NCBI RefSeq assembly: GCF_001517585.1
Contig: NZ_FBYC01000004.1
Location: 1,426,001 to 1,490,000 of the forward strand
DNA: 64,000 nucleotides
Source of the DNA: Roseibaca calidilacus
GTDB taxonomy: Bacteria; Pseudomonadota; Alphaproteobacteria; Rhodobacterales; Rhodobacteraceae
Direction of reading: 5' to 3'
A program made the translations under genes and the position numbers. Positions 42,713 to 52,206 of the stretch are shown here, piece by piece (positions within the stretch are counted from its first letter, which is position 1; each line of letters starts with the position of its first letter). The notes under the pieces are model-generated. The model did no database searches, was not told the origin of the DNA, and worked only from the letters and a program-made list of their open reading frames with translations.

Positions 42713-44998
42713 ATGCGCATTGTAATTGTAGAAGATAATCAACTGGTTTTGCAGGTTCTTGCCGCAGCTTTCGATAGCGTTCCAGATTACGAACTGCAAA
42801 CCTTCAGCACCGCACAGGAAGGCATTGACGCCTGTCGCAACGGGGCCGATCTGGCGATTTTCGACCACCGCCTGCCCGACAAAACCGGGGCCGATGCCAT
42901 TCGACTGCTGCGCGCTGAAGACGCCACGCAGCATCTGCCCGTTATCGTGATTACGGGCGATGACGATCAGGCCACGAAAATGGCGGCGATCAAGGCAGGC
43001 GCAACCGATTTTTTGAAGAAGCCGGTCAATATAGAAGAACTGCGCCTGCGTGTGCACAATCTTTTGGCCCTGCACGAAGCGCAAAAGCGCGCCGAAGAAG
43101 GCGAGCGCTTGCTGCGGACGGTCATCTCGGCCTCTGGCAGCAATATTGCGGTTCTGGACGCGCGCAGCCCCGGCTGCCCGGTGGTGTTCATCAGCGACGG
43201 GCTGCTGGCCGCAACCGGCAAAAGCAAAGACGAGCTTATGGCGCAGCCGCCAGAGGGTATCTGGGCCGGCGCGCAGCCTTCGAAGGCGCGCGTGCAATTG
43301 GAAAAGGCCTTGGCAGAGCGCGTGGCAGGCCGCTTTATGCTGTCATTTGCCACACGGCAGGCCGCGACATGGCGCGAAATCAGCCTGCGCCCAGTGCCCG
43401 AACCGGGGATTGCGGCGCGCTATATTGTGCTGACACAGGTCGATGTGTCCGACCTTGTTTCAGCCCGCAACACCAGTCGGACATTGTCGGATCGCATGTC
43501 CGACATCGCCCGTATCAGCGGAGCGTTCTTCTTCGAGATCGACAGCGAATGCCGCATTTCCTATGTTTCCGAGACAATGGCGCTCGGCTTGGGCGCAGTG
43601 CCAGAGAGCGTGCTTGGGCGGCATGTCGACACGTTGCATGGACGGTTTAGCGACCCGGCCAAAGCCAACCAGCGGTTTTCCAGCCTGTTCATGGCGCCCC
43701 ATAACCCGGTTGAGCATGAGATCGTCGTGCTGAATTCAGCAGACCGCAGGGAACACACCGTCCAGATCAGCGCAATCCCGTTCACCGATGCGCAAGGCCG
43801 GTTCGCGGGCTATCGTGGTTCGGGTGGCGACGTGACCGCCCTTGCCGCCGCGCGCGACGCGGCCGCAAAACTTAGCCGAGCGAAATCGGCCTTCCTGGCC
43901 ACCATAAGCCATGAGATGCGCACCCCGCTGACTGCCATCATCGGCACTGCGGAATTGCTGCGCGACGATATAGGCACCCGCGCCTGCACCGACGGTCTGC
44001 AAGAGATTACCCAAGCTGCCCAAAAGCTGAACGATGTGCTGGGCAATGTGCTGGACCTGTCCGACCTTGAAAACAATGCCATCACCCCGGTCGCGCAGGA
44101 ATTCGATATGAATGCCCTGCTGCAAGAGCTTTGCACAACCTTCGCGCGCACGGCCACGGCAAAAGGGCTGGGCTTTCGCTTCGATGGCAACAGCTTGCCG
44201 CCGGACAACCGGCTTGGCGACCGCACACGGGTGCGACAAGTGCTGCACAACTTGCTGTCCAATGCCGTGAAGTTCACGCAAAACGGTATGATAGAGGTAA
44301 AGCTTGTGCATGCCATGCCCGACTCTGTCGCCATCAAGGTGATCGACAGCGGCATTGGCATGACACAAGATGAGATCGCGCGCGCGATGGAACCTTTCGC
44401 GCAGGTTGATGACCGTATGGCGCGCGAATTTGAAGGCTGCGGCATTGGCTTGTCTATCGCACATGGGCTGACCAACGCCATGCATGGGCGGCTGGACATT
44501 CAATCTGAACCGAATGTCGGAACGGCAGCAACACTGACGCTGCCCATGCCGCAAACCAAATGTCCCAACGTTCAGAACCCCATCACCGATCTGACCGGAA
44601 TGCGTATGCTTGTCGCCGATGACAACGCCGCCAACCGCAAGATTTTGCAGGTCATGCTGCACAAGATGGGGGCCGAGCTGACCATGTGCGAAGATGGCGA
44701 TGCAGCATTGCAAGCATGGGTGCCAGAAGCGTTTGACCTGCTGTTGCTGGATATCAACATGCCAGCCATTTCCGGCACAGACGTCATCAGCCAAATTCGC
44801 CGCACCGAACAGGAATGGGCTTTGCCGCGTGTTCCGGCGGTCGCTGTCACAGCAAACACGAATTCGGAACAGCGGGCCAGCTATTTTCAAGCCGGATTCG
44901 ATGCCTGTGTCGGCAAGCCGTTTACAACGCGATCCTTGTCTTCAGCCTTTCAGACCGTGCTGCCCTTGGCGGCCAAAACAGACGCGGCCGACGGCTGA
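42713..44998 (+). CDS. Hybrid sensor kinase REC-PAS-PAS-HisKA-HATPase-REC
   Basis: 761 residues, no membrane segment. N-terminal receiver (VIVEDNQLVLQVL, Asp51 in FDHRLPD, Lys in FLKKPV), two PAS-like domains (about 130-250 and 260-380), HisKA with His400 (FLATISHEMRTPLTAIIG), HATPase (LLSNAVKFT; IDSGIGMTQDE; GCGIGLSIAHGLTNAM) and a C-terminal receiver with Asp680 (LLLLDINMPAISG). It can receive phosphate from another kinase at its first receiver and pass signals on by the last. Driven by the sigma-54 promoter at 42590. The cognate partners are not known; the kinases and regulator at 45642-52175 are candidates. Confidence 0.9.
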   Translation: MRIVIVEDNQLVLQVLAAAFDSVPDYELQTFSTAQEGIDACRNGADLAIFDHRLPDKTGADAIRLLRAEDATQHLPVIVITGDDDQATKMAAIKAGATDFLKKPVNIEELRLRVHNLLALHEAQKRAEEGERLLRTVISASGSNIAVLDARSPGCPVVFISDGLLAATGKSKDELMAQPPEGIWAGAQPSKARVQLEKALAERVAGRFMLSFATRQAATWREISLRPVPEPGIAARYIVLTQVDVSDLVSARNTSRTLSDRMSDIARISGAFFFEIDSECRISYVSETMALGLGAVPESVLGRHVDTLHGRFSDPAKANQRFSSLFMAPHNPVEHEIVVLNSADRREHTVQISAIPFTDAQGRFAGYRGSGGDVTALAAARDAAAKLSRAKSAFLATISHEMRTPLTAIIGTAELLRDDIGTRACTDGLQEITQAAQKLNDVLGNVLDLSDLENNAITPVAQEFDMNALLQELCTTFARTATAKGLGFRFDGNSLPPDNRLGDRTRVRQVLHNLLSNAVKFTQNGMIEVKLVHAMPDSVAIKVIDSGIGMTQDEIARAMEPFAQVDDRMAREFEGCGIGLSIAHGLTNAMHGRLDIQSEPNVGTAATLTLPMPQTKCPNVQNPITDLTGMRMLVADDNAANRKILQVMLHKMGAELTMCEDGDAALQAWVPEAFDLLLLDINMPAISGTDVISQIRRTEQEWALPRVPAVAVTANTNSEQRASYFQAGFDACVGKPFTTRSLSSAFQTVLPLAAKTDAADG

Positions 44999-45150
44999 GA
45001 ACACTGCGCAGTGTCCGCCCGGCGACACCTTGTAGATTTGGGCTTTTGGGGATTTCGCAAAGCTTAAACATTTGGTTAATAAATTACTGACAAGCTTTCG
45101 ATACCTTAGGAAAGCTAGGGTGCTTTCGACTTATGATAGGGATCAAGTTG

Positions 45151-45642
45151 ATGCATATACTCACTCATTTTCGTGCGCTGGCGGCAGTTGCCGTGCTGGG
45201 CGTTGTGGCCCCGGCATGGGCAGATACCCCGACAGGCCCGGTCATCCTGACGGTGACCGATGGCGCCGAAGCCCAAGCCCAGTTCGATCTGGACATGCTG
45301 GATGCGCTTGACCAGCGCGTCACAACCACCGAAACCCCTTGGTATGAAGGCCCGCAAGAGTTTTCCGGCCCGCTGATTGCCGATGTCATGGCGCAAACCG
45401 GGATGGACGGGTCAGAGCTGAATCTTGTCGCGCTGAACGACTATGCTGCGGCTATGCCGTGGTCCGACATCGTGGATTTTCCGGTCATTCTGGCGACCCG
45501 GTTGAATGGCGAAACCATGGCGGTCCGCGACAAAGGCCCGCTTTTCGTGATCTACCCGTTCGACGAACACCCAGAGCTTAAGAACGAAGTCTATTTCTCG
45601 CGCTCTGTGTGGCAGGTCAAAGCCATAGAAGTGCGCCCCTGA
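45151..45642 (+). CDS. Periplasmic molybdopterin-oxidoreductase-like protein without Cys
   Basis: 163 residues with a signal peptide (LAAVAVLGVVAPAWA). The mature part resembles the small single-domain sulfite-oxidase/YedY fold: FSGPLIADVMAQTGM, LNDYAAAMPWSDIVDFPVIL and DKGPLFVIYPFDEHPEL. It contains no cysteine, so the molybdenum ligand of that family is missing and catalysis is unlikely. It is more likely a ligand- or redox-sensing partner of the membrane kinase encoded next, to whose start codon it is fused by a one-base overlap. ATG at 45151 preferred (AGGGA eight bases before) over 45133. Confidence 0.65.
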   Translation: MHILTHFRALAAVAVLGVVAPAWADTPTGPVILTVTDGAEAQAQFDLDMLDALDQRVTTTETPWYEGPQEFSGPLIADVMAQTGMDGSELNLVALNDYAAAMPWSDIVDFPVILATRLNGETMAVRDKGPLFVIYPFDEHPELKNEVYFSRSVWQVKAIEVRP

Positions 45643-47819
45643 TGCCAACGCGGCGCCGGTCATCCCAGCCTTGGAAAGGGCGATTTGGCGTCGCATTTCT
45701 TAGCCTGCTTGCATTTTTGTTTGTGGCGGCGGCGGGCATCTTGTTCATGCGGCTGCTTGACGCAGAGCGCGACATGGATTCGATCGTGCGCGAAGACGCC
45801 GTCTGGGCGGTGTTCCAGACCGACCGCCATATGCGCGAATTGCACCGCCATGCGCAGTTGATCGCGGAAACCGGCAACACCAGTTTGCTAGATGGTTTGT
45901 TGTTTCACTACGACATCCTTTACAGCCGCGTTCAATTGCTTGAGCGCGGCACATTCTTGCTGGACCTGTCGGACCAACAGAAACTAGCCGATCTGGCCGA
46001 CAACATCAGCGATTTCGTCTTTGGCTTGACGGACCAGATTGACGCGCTCGACCCGGACATGCCCAACCTGATCCAACGTGTCAGCGACATTGCCCAACAA
46101 CTGGAAGTAAAGCGCGAATTGACAAATAACCTGCTGCTCAACGCGAATTCGGCGGCCAATGCGATTCGCGTTAACGACAGGGAAATCCGCGGGCAGATAC
46201 AGGACCAGCTTGCATTTCTGGCCTTGGGCTTGATTCTGGCCTTCGTGGGCATATTCGTGCTGCTCATGTTGCAACTGCGCAATGTCGCGCAATCCAACCG
46301 GCGCATGAGCGTTCTGCGTCTGCGAAGCGAAAAACAGGCAGAACGCGCCAAAGCGGCAAGCAAGGCGAAATCGGCCTTCCTTGCCACGATGAGCCACGAA
46401 ATTCGCACCCCGTTGAATGGAATCATCGGCTCTGCCGACCTGTTGCGCCTTGATACGGGCCCCGAAGCGCAGGCCAAGCGCATCGGCACCATCCGGGCCT
46501 CTGCCATCCTGCTGCGTGACCTGATTGACGGGATTCTTGATTTCTCGCGCATGGAAGCGGGCGTTTTCGAGGAACGCATCGTAAAGGTGGACCTTGGGGA
46601 ACTTGGCGCAATCCTGAAAGAAGCCTTTGCCGCACAGGCCGATGCGTCGGGCCTGACACTGACCGTCAACCTGCCGCCAGAGCGTATTCTGACCAATGAC
46701 GCGCGGCTTAGCCAGCTTATGATCAACCTGATCGGAAACGCGCTGAAATTTACGCCAAAGGGTGAAGTCGTGGTGCGCGGGGCGCTGCAAGACAATCTGC
46801 TTCGGGTAGAGGTACAGGATGACGGAATCGGCATTTCGGCGGAAGACCAGCGCAACCTGTTCAAGGAATTCAGCCAGATAGATGACAGCCTGTCGCGCCG
46901 TTTTGGTGGCAGCGGGCTGGGACTGGCGATCTGCAAACGCATTGTCGCAGCCTTGGGCGGCCGCATGGGAGTTTCAAGCGAGGTTGGCGTGGGCAGTCTG
47001 TTCTGGTTCGAAATTCCGGTGCAACGACTGAAAGACAACACGCCCGCCGCAGCCAGTATCGCAGCCCCGCTCCGCAGTTTGCGGGTTCTGGTCGCAGAGG
47101 ATAACGCCGTAAACGCCGAAGTCGTCATCGGGATGCTGACGCATCTGGAACATGACCACTTCTATGCCGCCAATGGCCAACAAGCGATAGAGGCCGTTGC
47201 AACTCACCTCCCCGACATTGTGCTGATGGATATGCAGATGCCTGTCATCGACGGTCTGGAGGCCACTCGGCGCATCCGCTGTCGCGGTTATGACGGGCCG
47301 ATCGTGGGCCTGACCGCCAACGCCTTTCCCGAAGACCGACGGGCCTGTCTGGAAGCCGGCATGTCCGATTTCATTCCAAAACCGATCACGCTGGCCGCGC
47401 TTGAACGCATTCTGAGCATGCATGCCGGCGCGCTGGACGCGCCGCCAAAGCGCACCTTGCCAGAGGGGGCGCAAACACCCGAACGCGGCGCGGCAAACCC
47501 ACAGCTAGAAGACCTGTTCCAAACGCTTGGCGCCGAACTGGTGAACAGCCTCATCAACCGCTTTGCCGCAGAATTGCCCGATGTACGCGCCGCATTGTGT
47601 GACGCCATCACCGCCGGGGACACCAACCAGCAAGACAACCTGTTGCACACGTTCAAGGGCGGCGCGTTGACCTTGGGGATGGTCAAGAGCGGCAATGAAG
47701 CCCATAGACTACGCGGCGTTCTTCCGCTTAAACGGGAAAACCTGGCCCAGCTTTACACCTTGGCGCAGCAGGATATCGCAATGGCGAAAGACATTATGAG
47801 CGCAGTCGAGGTACAATGA
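45642..47819 (+). CDS. Membrane hybrid kinase HisKA-HATPase-REC-Hpt
   Basis: 725 residues. Two membrane helices (about 15-37 and 190-210) enclose a periplasmic helical sensor of 150 residues. Then HisKA with His252 (FLATMSHEIRTPLNGIIG), HATPase (LIGNALKFT; DDGIGISAED; GGSGLGLAICKRIV), receiver with Asp530 (IVLMDMQMPVIDGLEA) and a C-terminal Hpt with His669 (NLLHTFKGGALTLGM). This BarA/ArcB-like layout holds a whole phosphorelay up to the last step. The periplasmic protein encoded immediately upstream is its probable input partner. Overlaps the next gene by four bases. Confidence 0.9.
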   Translation: MPTRRRSSQPWKGRFGVAFLSLLAFLFVAAAGILFMRLLDAERDMDSIVREDAVWAVFQTDRHMRELHRHAQLIAETGNTSLLDGLLFHYDILYSRVQLLERGTFLLDLSDQQKLADLADNISDFVFGLTDQIDALDPDMPNLIQRVSDIAQQLEVKRELTNNLLLNANSAANAIRVNDREIRGQIQDQLAFLALGLILAFVGIFVLLMLQLRNVAQSNRRMSVLRLRSEKQAERAKAASKAKSAFLATMSHEIRTPLNGIIGSADLLRLDTGPEAQAKRIGTIRASAILLRDLIDGILDFSRMEAGVFEERIVKVDLGELGAILKEAFAAQADASGLTLTVNLPPERILTNDARLSQLMINLIGNALKFTPKGEVVVRGALQDNLLRVEVQDDGIGISAEDQRNLFKEFSQIDDSLSRRFGGSGLGLAICKRIVAALGGRMGVSSEVGVGSLFWFEIPVQRLKDNTPAAASIAAPLRSLRVLVAEDNAVNAEVVIGMLTHLEHDHFYAANGQQAIEAVATHLPDIVLMDMQMPVIDGLEATRRIRCRGYDGPIVGLTANAFPEDRRACLEAGMSDFIPKPITLAALERILSMHAGALDAPPKRTLPEGAQTPERGAANPQLEDLFQTLGAELVNSLINRFAAELPDVRAALCDAITAGDTNQQDNLLHTFKGGALTLGMVKSGNEAHRLRGVLPLKRENLAQLYTLAQQDIAMAKDIMSAVEVQ

Positions 47820-50800
47820 ATATCGAGCACGGCACCGGCTGGGCAGAAGCCCTGATTGCGCAAGCGCAAGAAGCCAGTTTTTTGCCGGACCCAAGCGCAC
47901 AAATTCCCAAGCTGCTGGACACGATTTGCACCGCTTTGGGCGCGAATTTCTGCACGCTGGTCACGCTAGAGCAAGACCCCCCCTCTCTTCAGCCGCTGTC
48001 GGGCCTTGTCATGCCATCGGCGCTTCAGACGTTGGATGAGCCGACATTTCGTAAGCTAGAAAGCGCTGCCGCCGATATGCGGCCCGTCCGAATTGGTGAT
48101 GGGCTGTATTGCGCGCTGGTCAGCCGCCACGACGAACAATGCGGCTCTGTTCTGCTGCTGGTCGGGGTGGAACAAGGCACCGAACTGTCCAAGAGCGATA
48201 TTTCGCGCGTGGCCGAAGCGCGCGGAATCCTGCGCTTGTTCAGCTGGTGCCTTATGGAAAACAAGCAGGACCGCAAATACAAGGCCCAGCAAACGCTAGA
48301 GCGGCTGATTGATGCGCAATCCGTCGTCGTGGACCTGATCAACGATCTGTTGCAGGCCCCGATAGACCGCATCGACACGGTCATTGACGAAGCCTTGGCG
48401 CGGCTGGGCCAGTTTTGCGGGTCTGACCGGACCTATCTTTTCGTTGAAACCAGCCCCGTCACCCTGTCGAACACGCATGAATGGTGCGCCGAGGGCATCG
48501 CACCGATGAAGCAAGATTTGCAGGACGTGCCGCGGGACATGGCTGGGCCGTGGTGGCCGTTGTTCAACACGGTCGGGCATGTGTATATCGCCGATATCGG
48601 CGCGCTGGCACCGGACAGCGAACTGCGCGAGATCTTGGAAATGCAGGGCATTCTGTCGCTTTTGGCGGTGCCGCTGCAAATGAATGGGCACTTGTTCGGG
48701 TTCATGGGCTATGATGCTGTGCGCGCCCATCGCGATTTCCTGCCCGGCGAAATCTACCTTATAAAATCCGTCGCCAATGTGGTTGCAACGCTTCTGTCGC
48801 GCCGCAACATAGAGGCGCAGGCAAATCAGGCGCGGCTGCTGAAAGAGCAGGAGCAGCGCAAGCTTGAAGCAACGCTGAAAGCGATCCCGGATATTCTGCT
48901 GGAACTTGACTCTGGCCTGCGCATTACCCGCATTCATGCCAACCCTAACATTGTCCTGCCGCTGCCCGAAGAGCACCTGCTGAACAAGCCCGTCGAGCAC
49001 AGCCTGCCCCCCCATGTCGCCAAGCTGGCCCGCAGCATTCAACGCGAATTGGAAGGGCGTGATATCGCAATGGGCTATCGCTGCACGCTAGAGGTGAACG
49101 GCCAACAGAGGTGGTATTCGATATCGGCCTCTCGCAGGCCCGATGATGGCGCATCCGACACGGCTGGATATGTCGCCATCGTGCGCGATGTGACAGAGTC
49201 GCAGCTACAGCAGCAAGAGATCGAACGCTTGGGCGAAATTGCCCGAAACAGCACCAACCTTGTTATCCTGACCGACCCGATGGGCCGCATAGAATGGGTG
49301 AACCCTGCCTTCGAACGCCGCACCGGGTATCAATTGGCAGAGGTGAAGGGAAAATCGCCGGGCCGCCTGTTGCAATGCGACCTGACAGACCCCGAAACGG
49401 TTTCCGACCTACACATCGCCATAAAAAATGAAACGGCGATCAGGCGCGAAATCCTGAACCGCACCAAAACCGGAGAGCTGTATTGGATCGAGGTCTCTAT
49501 CCAGCCGCTTTTCGACGACACGGGCGAATTGAGCGGGTTCATGTCGGTCCAGACCGACATGACCCAGCATCGCATCCATGCCCGCAGCCTTGAACGCGCG
49601 CTGAAGGCCGAACAAGACGCCCGAGAGCAATTGCGCAGCGCCGTCAACGTGTTGCAAGACGCGTTCATTCAATTTGACGCCGCCCAAGAGCTTGTGCTGT
49701 GCAACAGCCGGTATCGCGATATTTTCAAAGGGATGGAGGATGTGCTGGTCCCCGGCACATCGCTGTATGATTTTTTGCGCGCGTCGATCCGCGAAGGGTA
49801 TTGCATACCCAACAGCGACGATCACGAGGCGTGGATCGCCAATCAACAAGCTGCTTTCAAGTTCAAATATGTCAACACGTCGATCTTGAGGATCGGCAGC
49901 CATTGGTATCGGCAGACCTATCAGCCCACGCCCGATGGCGGACGCATTGGCATATTGTCGGATATCACCGAATTGAAAGACGCCGAGTCCCGCGCACTGG
50001 CCGACCGGGCCCGCGCGATGGATGCGTCGCATGACGGGTTTGTATTGCTGGCGCGTGACGGTCGCGTCACCTACGCCAATGCCGCCGCCGCGCGGGTTTT
50101 CGGGCGTGCCAAAGGCCAAGCCCTTGTTGGCGAAAACTGGCGCGACCTGTTCGACGTGGACAGCGTAATGAGCACTGGCGCCCTGATGCTGCCAGAGCTG
50201 AACAAGAACGGCTCTTGGACCGGCAAGACGATCGCGCGGCGGGACGGCGGCGGGTTTACGGATGTCGAAGTCTCGGTCGCGCGCAACGGTGAACAAGGGT
50301 ATCTGTGCATTTTGCGCGACATGACAGACGCGCTAAAGGCCGAAGCCGAACGCGACGAGTTGCGCGACCATCTGGCGCTGGCACGCCGCCGCGAGGAAAT
50401 GGCGCAGATCGCGGCTGGCCTGACCCATGACTTCAACAATTTTCTGGCCGCGATTTCCAGCGCCGCAAGCCTGATGGACGGGGCCACACCGGACGATGCC
50501 AAGCAATTGGCCGAACGCATTCATGGCGCGGTGGACCAAGCCTCTGACCTTGTGCGCCGCCTGATGGATCTTGGCCGCCAGCGCGACGCGAAGCCAGAGC
50601 ATATCGACCTGCGCGCCCCTGTCACCGACGCGATAGAACTGGTGCGCTCTGGCCTGCGTGCGCCTTTGCAACTGATCGCGCACCTGCCCAACGAGCCGTT
50701 GATTGGCTGGGCCGATGCAACTGGGCTGGTGCAGGTCGTGATGAACCTGTGCATCAATGCGCGCGATGCGCTTGTGGAAACGGGCCAGAACCCCGCGCGC

Positions 50801-51511
50801 ATAACCGTCGCCCTGCGTGCGCCCTGCCCCGAAGATGCCGCGCTGGACTTCCAAGTGGGCCATTATGATCCAAACATGGACTATACCTGTCTGATTATAC
50901 AGGATAACGGCCCCGGCATGCCGCCAGACGTGCGCGACAATATCTTCACGCCCTATTTTTCCACCAAGGGCGAAGGCGGCTCCGGTTTGGGTGTGCCGAT
51001 TGTGGCGAATGCCGTTCAGACGCATTCGGGGGCTTTGTCGCTGCGTTCTGCGCCCGGTGAAGGGACAATTTTCACGATCATGTGGCCCCTGCACGCCCCG
51101 ACCGAGGGCCGCCCGTCAGATGATATCTTGCGCCCCACCTATCCGGGCTTGGTGGACAAGACCATCCTGCTCTTGGGGTCCGACACGCCAGAGGAACGGC
51201 GCCTTGCCACCGCATTGGAAGCGACGGGCGCACATGTCGTGCCCTGCGTTGCTTTGGAAGATGCCGAAGCAGTTTTGACAGAAGACCCGGACAGTTGGGA
51301 CATGCTGTTGGTCGATGCAGCTTTGCTGGACGTTGCCAGCGCAAAGCTGCGCCAATTGCTGTCGCCTGCGCAAAACGGCCCGGTTTTGGTGGCACTTGGC
51401 CATACCCCTGCTAGCGATGCTGACAGTCTGGATCTGTCCGGACCGGTCAGGTCTGCACTTTTGCATTTGGAAAATTCATTAACGTGCTATTTATATAATA
51501 CCGATCGTTAA
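47816..51511 (+). CDS. Giant soluble GAF/PAS sensor kinase with degenerate receiver
   Basis: 1231 residues, no membrane segment. Two GAF-like domains (about 25-150 and 165-330), four PAS-like domains (340-460, 475-590, 605-720, 725-840), a HisKA of the HDFNN type with His871 (AAGLTHDFNNFLAAISSAAS), HATPase (MNLCINARDAL; DNGPGMPPDVRDN; GGSGLGVPIV) and a C-terminal receiver-like domain (KTILLLGSDTPEERRL; WDMLLVDAALLDV) lacking a clear acidic pair and lysine. HDFNN kinases include CckA, the phosphorelay kinase feeding CtrA. Coupled to the membrane kinase by overlap and followed after 19 bases by the NarL-type regulator. Confidence 0.87.
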   Translation: MNIEHGTGWAEALIAQAQEASFLPDPSAQIPKLLDTICTALGANFCTLVTLEQDPPSLQPLSGLVMPSALQTLDEPTFRKLESAAADMRPVRIGDGLYCALVSRHDEQCGSVLLLVGVEQGTELSKSDISRVAEARGILRLFSWCLMENKQDRKYKAQQTLERLIDAQSVVVDLINDLLQAPIDRIDTVIDEALARLGQFCGSDRTYLFVETSPVTLSNTHEWCAEGIAPMKQDLQDVPRDMAGPWWPLFNTVGHVYIADIGALAPDSELREILEMQGILSLLAVPLQMNGHLFGFMGYDAVRAHRDFLPGEIYLIKSVANVVATLLSRRNIEAQANQARLLKEQEQRKLEATLKAIPDILLELDSGLRITRIHANPNIVLPLPEEHLLNKPVEHSLPPHVAKLARSIQRELEGRDIAMGYRCTLEVNGQQRWYSISASRRPDDGASDTAGYVAIVRDVTESQLQQQEIERLGEIARNSTNLVILTDPMGRIEWVNPAFERRTGYQLAEVKGKSPGRLLQCDLTDPETVSDLHIAIKNETAIRREILNRTKTGELYWIEVSIQPLFDDTGELSGFMSVQTDMTQHRIHARSLERALKAEQDAREQLRSAVNVLQDAFIQFDAAQELVLCNSRYRDIFKGMEDVLVPGTSLYDFLRASIREGYCIPNSDDHEAWIANQQAAFKFKYVNTSILRIGSHWYRQTYQPTPDGGRIGILSDITELKDAESRALADRARAMDASHDGFVLLARDGRVTYANAAAARVFGRAKGQALVGENWRDLFDVDSVMSTGALMLPELNKNGSWTGKTIARRDGGGFTDVEVSVARNGEQGYLCILRDMTDALKAEAERDELRDHLALARRREEMAQIAAGLTHDFNNFLAAISSAASLMDGATPDDAKQLAERIHGAVDQASDLVRRLMDLGRQRDAKPEHIDLRAPVTDAIELVRSGLRAPLQLIAHLPNEPLIGWADATGLVQVVMNLCINARDALVETGQNPARITVALRAPCPEDAALDFQVGHYDPNMDYTCLIIQDNGPGMPPDVRDNIFTPYFSTKGEGGSGLGVPIVANAVQTHSGALSLRSAPGEGTIFTIMWPLHAPTEGRPSDDILRPTYPGLVDKTILLLGSDTPEERRLATALEATGAHVVPCVALEDAEAVLTEDPDSWDMLLVDAALLDVASAKLRQLLSPAQNGPVLVALGHTPASDADSLDLSGPVRSALLHLENSLTCYLYNTDR

Positions 51512-51530
51512 CAAAACAAGGGACGTATGC

Positions 51531-52175
51531 GTGGGTGATTTCAAGGACAATATCGCCAACCAAGCGCGCATCTTATTGGCAGATGATCACAGTCTGCTTT
51601 GCGACACACTTAGCCTGTTTCTATCCAGCGATGGCAAGGCAACTGTAACAACAGCCAGCAGCTATGATGAAGCGGCTGCGATTGCCGAACGCGACGGCCC
51701 TTTCGACCTGATCTTGCTGGACTACCGAATGCCCGGCATGAACGGTCTGGGTGGGCTGAAAGACGCGATTTCGCGCAAATTGGCGCCACATGTCGCCATC
51801 ATTTCGGGCGATTTCAATCGCGCGTTTGTCGAAGATGTGGTTGCCGCCGGTGCCAGCGGGTTCTTGCCCAAATCGCTCTCCGCCAAATCCATGCGCAATG
51901 CGATTTATTTCATGCTGATGGGCGAGGTGTATCTACCGGCAGAGCTTATGCAAGAGGCCGGTCAACCTAGCGACCCGCTATTGCGAAACCTGACCAAGCG
52001 CGAATTGCAGGTGCTGCGTGGCCTGTGCGAGGGCAAGTCGAACAAGGAAATCGCGCTGGAATTGACGGTATCCGAAGCCACGATCAAGCTGCATGTCACA
52101 ACGCTGTGCCGCCGGTTGAACGTGTCGAACAGAACGCAGGCCGCGCTGGTTGCGCGCGACCGCGGGTTTTCATAA
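51531..52175 (+). CDS. NarL/LuxR-type response regulator
   Basis: 214 residues. Receiver (ARILLADDHSLLCDTLSLFL, Asp64 in LILLDYRMPGMNG, Lys in GFLPKSLS) and LuxR-type helix-turn-helix (LTKRELQVLRGLCEGKSNKE, then IALELTVSEATIKLHVTTLC). GTG start with AAGGGA upstream; the nearby ATG at 51526 hits a stop after three codons. Probable transcriptional output of the upstream kinases. Convergent with the CtrA-like gene. Confidence 0.88.
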   Translation: MGDFKDNIANQARILLADDHSLLCDTLSLFLSSDGKATVTTASSYDEAAAIAERDGPFDLILLDYRMPGMNGLGGLKDAISRKLAPHVAIISGDFNRAFVEDVVAAGASGFLPKSLSAKSMRNAIYFMLMGEVYLPAELMQEAGQPSDPLLRNLTKRELQVLRGLCEGKSNKEIALELTVSEATIKLHVTTLCRRLNVSNRTQAALVARDRGFS

Positions 52176-52206
52176 CAAGGGCGGCGTGCCGGCAGCGGCA
52201 GCTTGG

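Noticed and set aside
45045-45063. GG-N10-GC spacing upstream of the periplasmic protein gene
   Set aside because: The flanking bases do not match TGGCAC or TTGC; at this stringency chance hits are expected.
45063-45082. CtrA-type site (TTAA repeats) before the periplasmic protein gene
   Set aside because: The two TTAA motifs are spaced by 8 rather than 7 bases and the third position of the consensus is missing; not strong enough to list.
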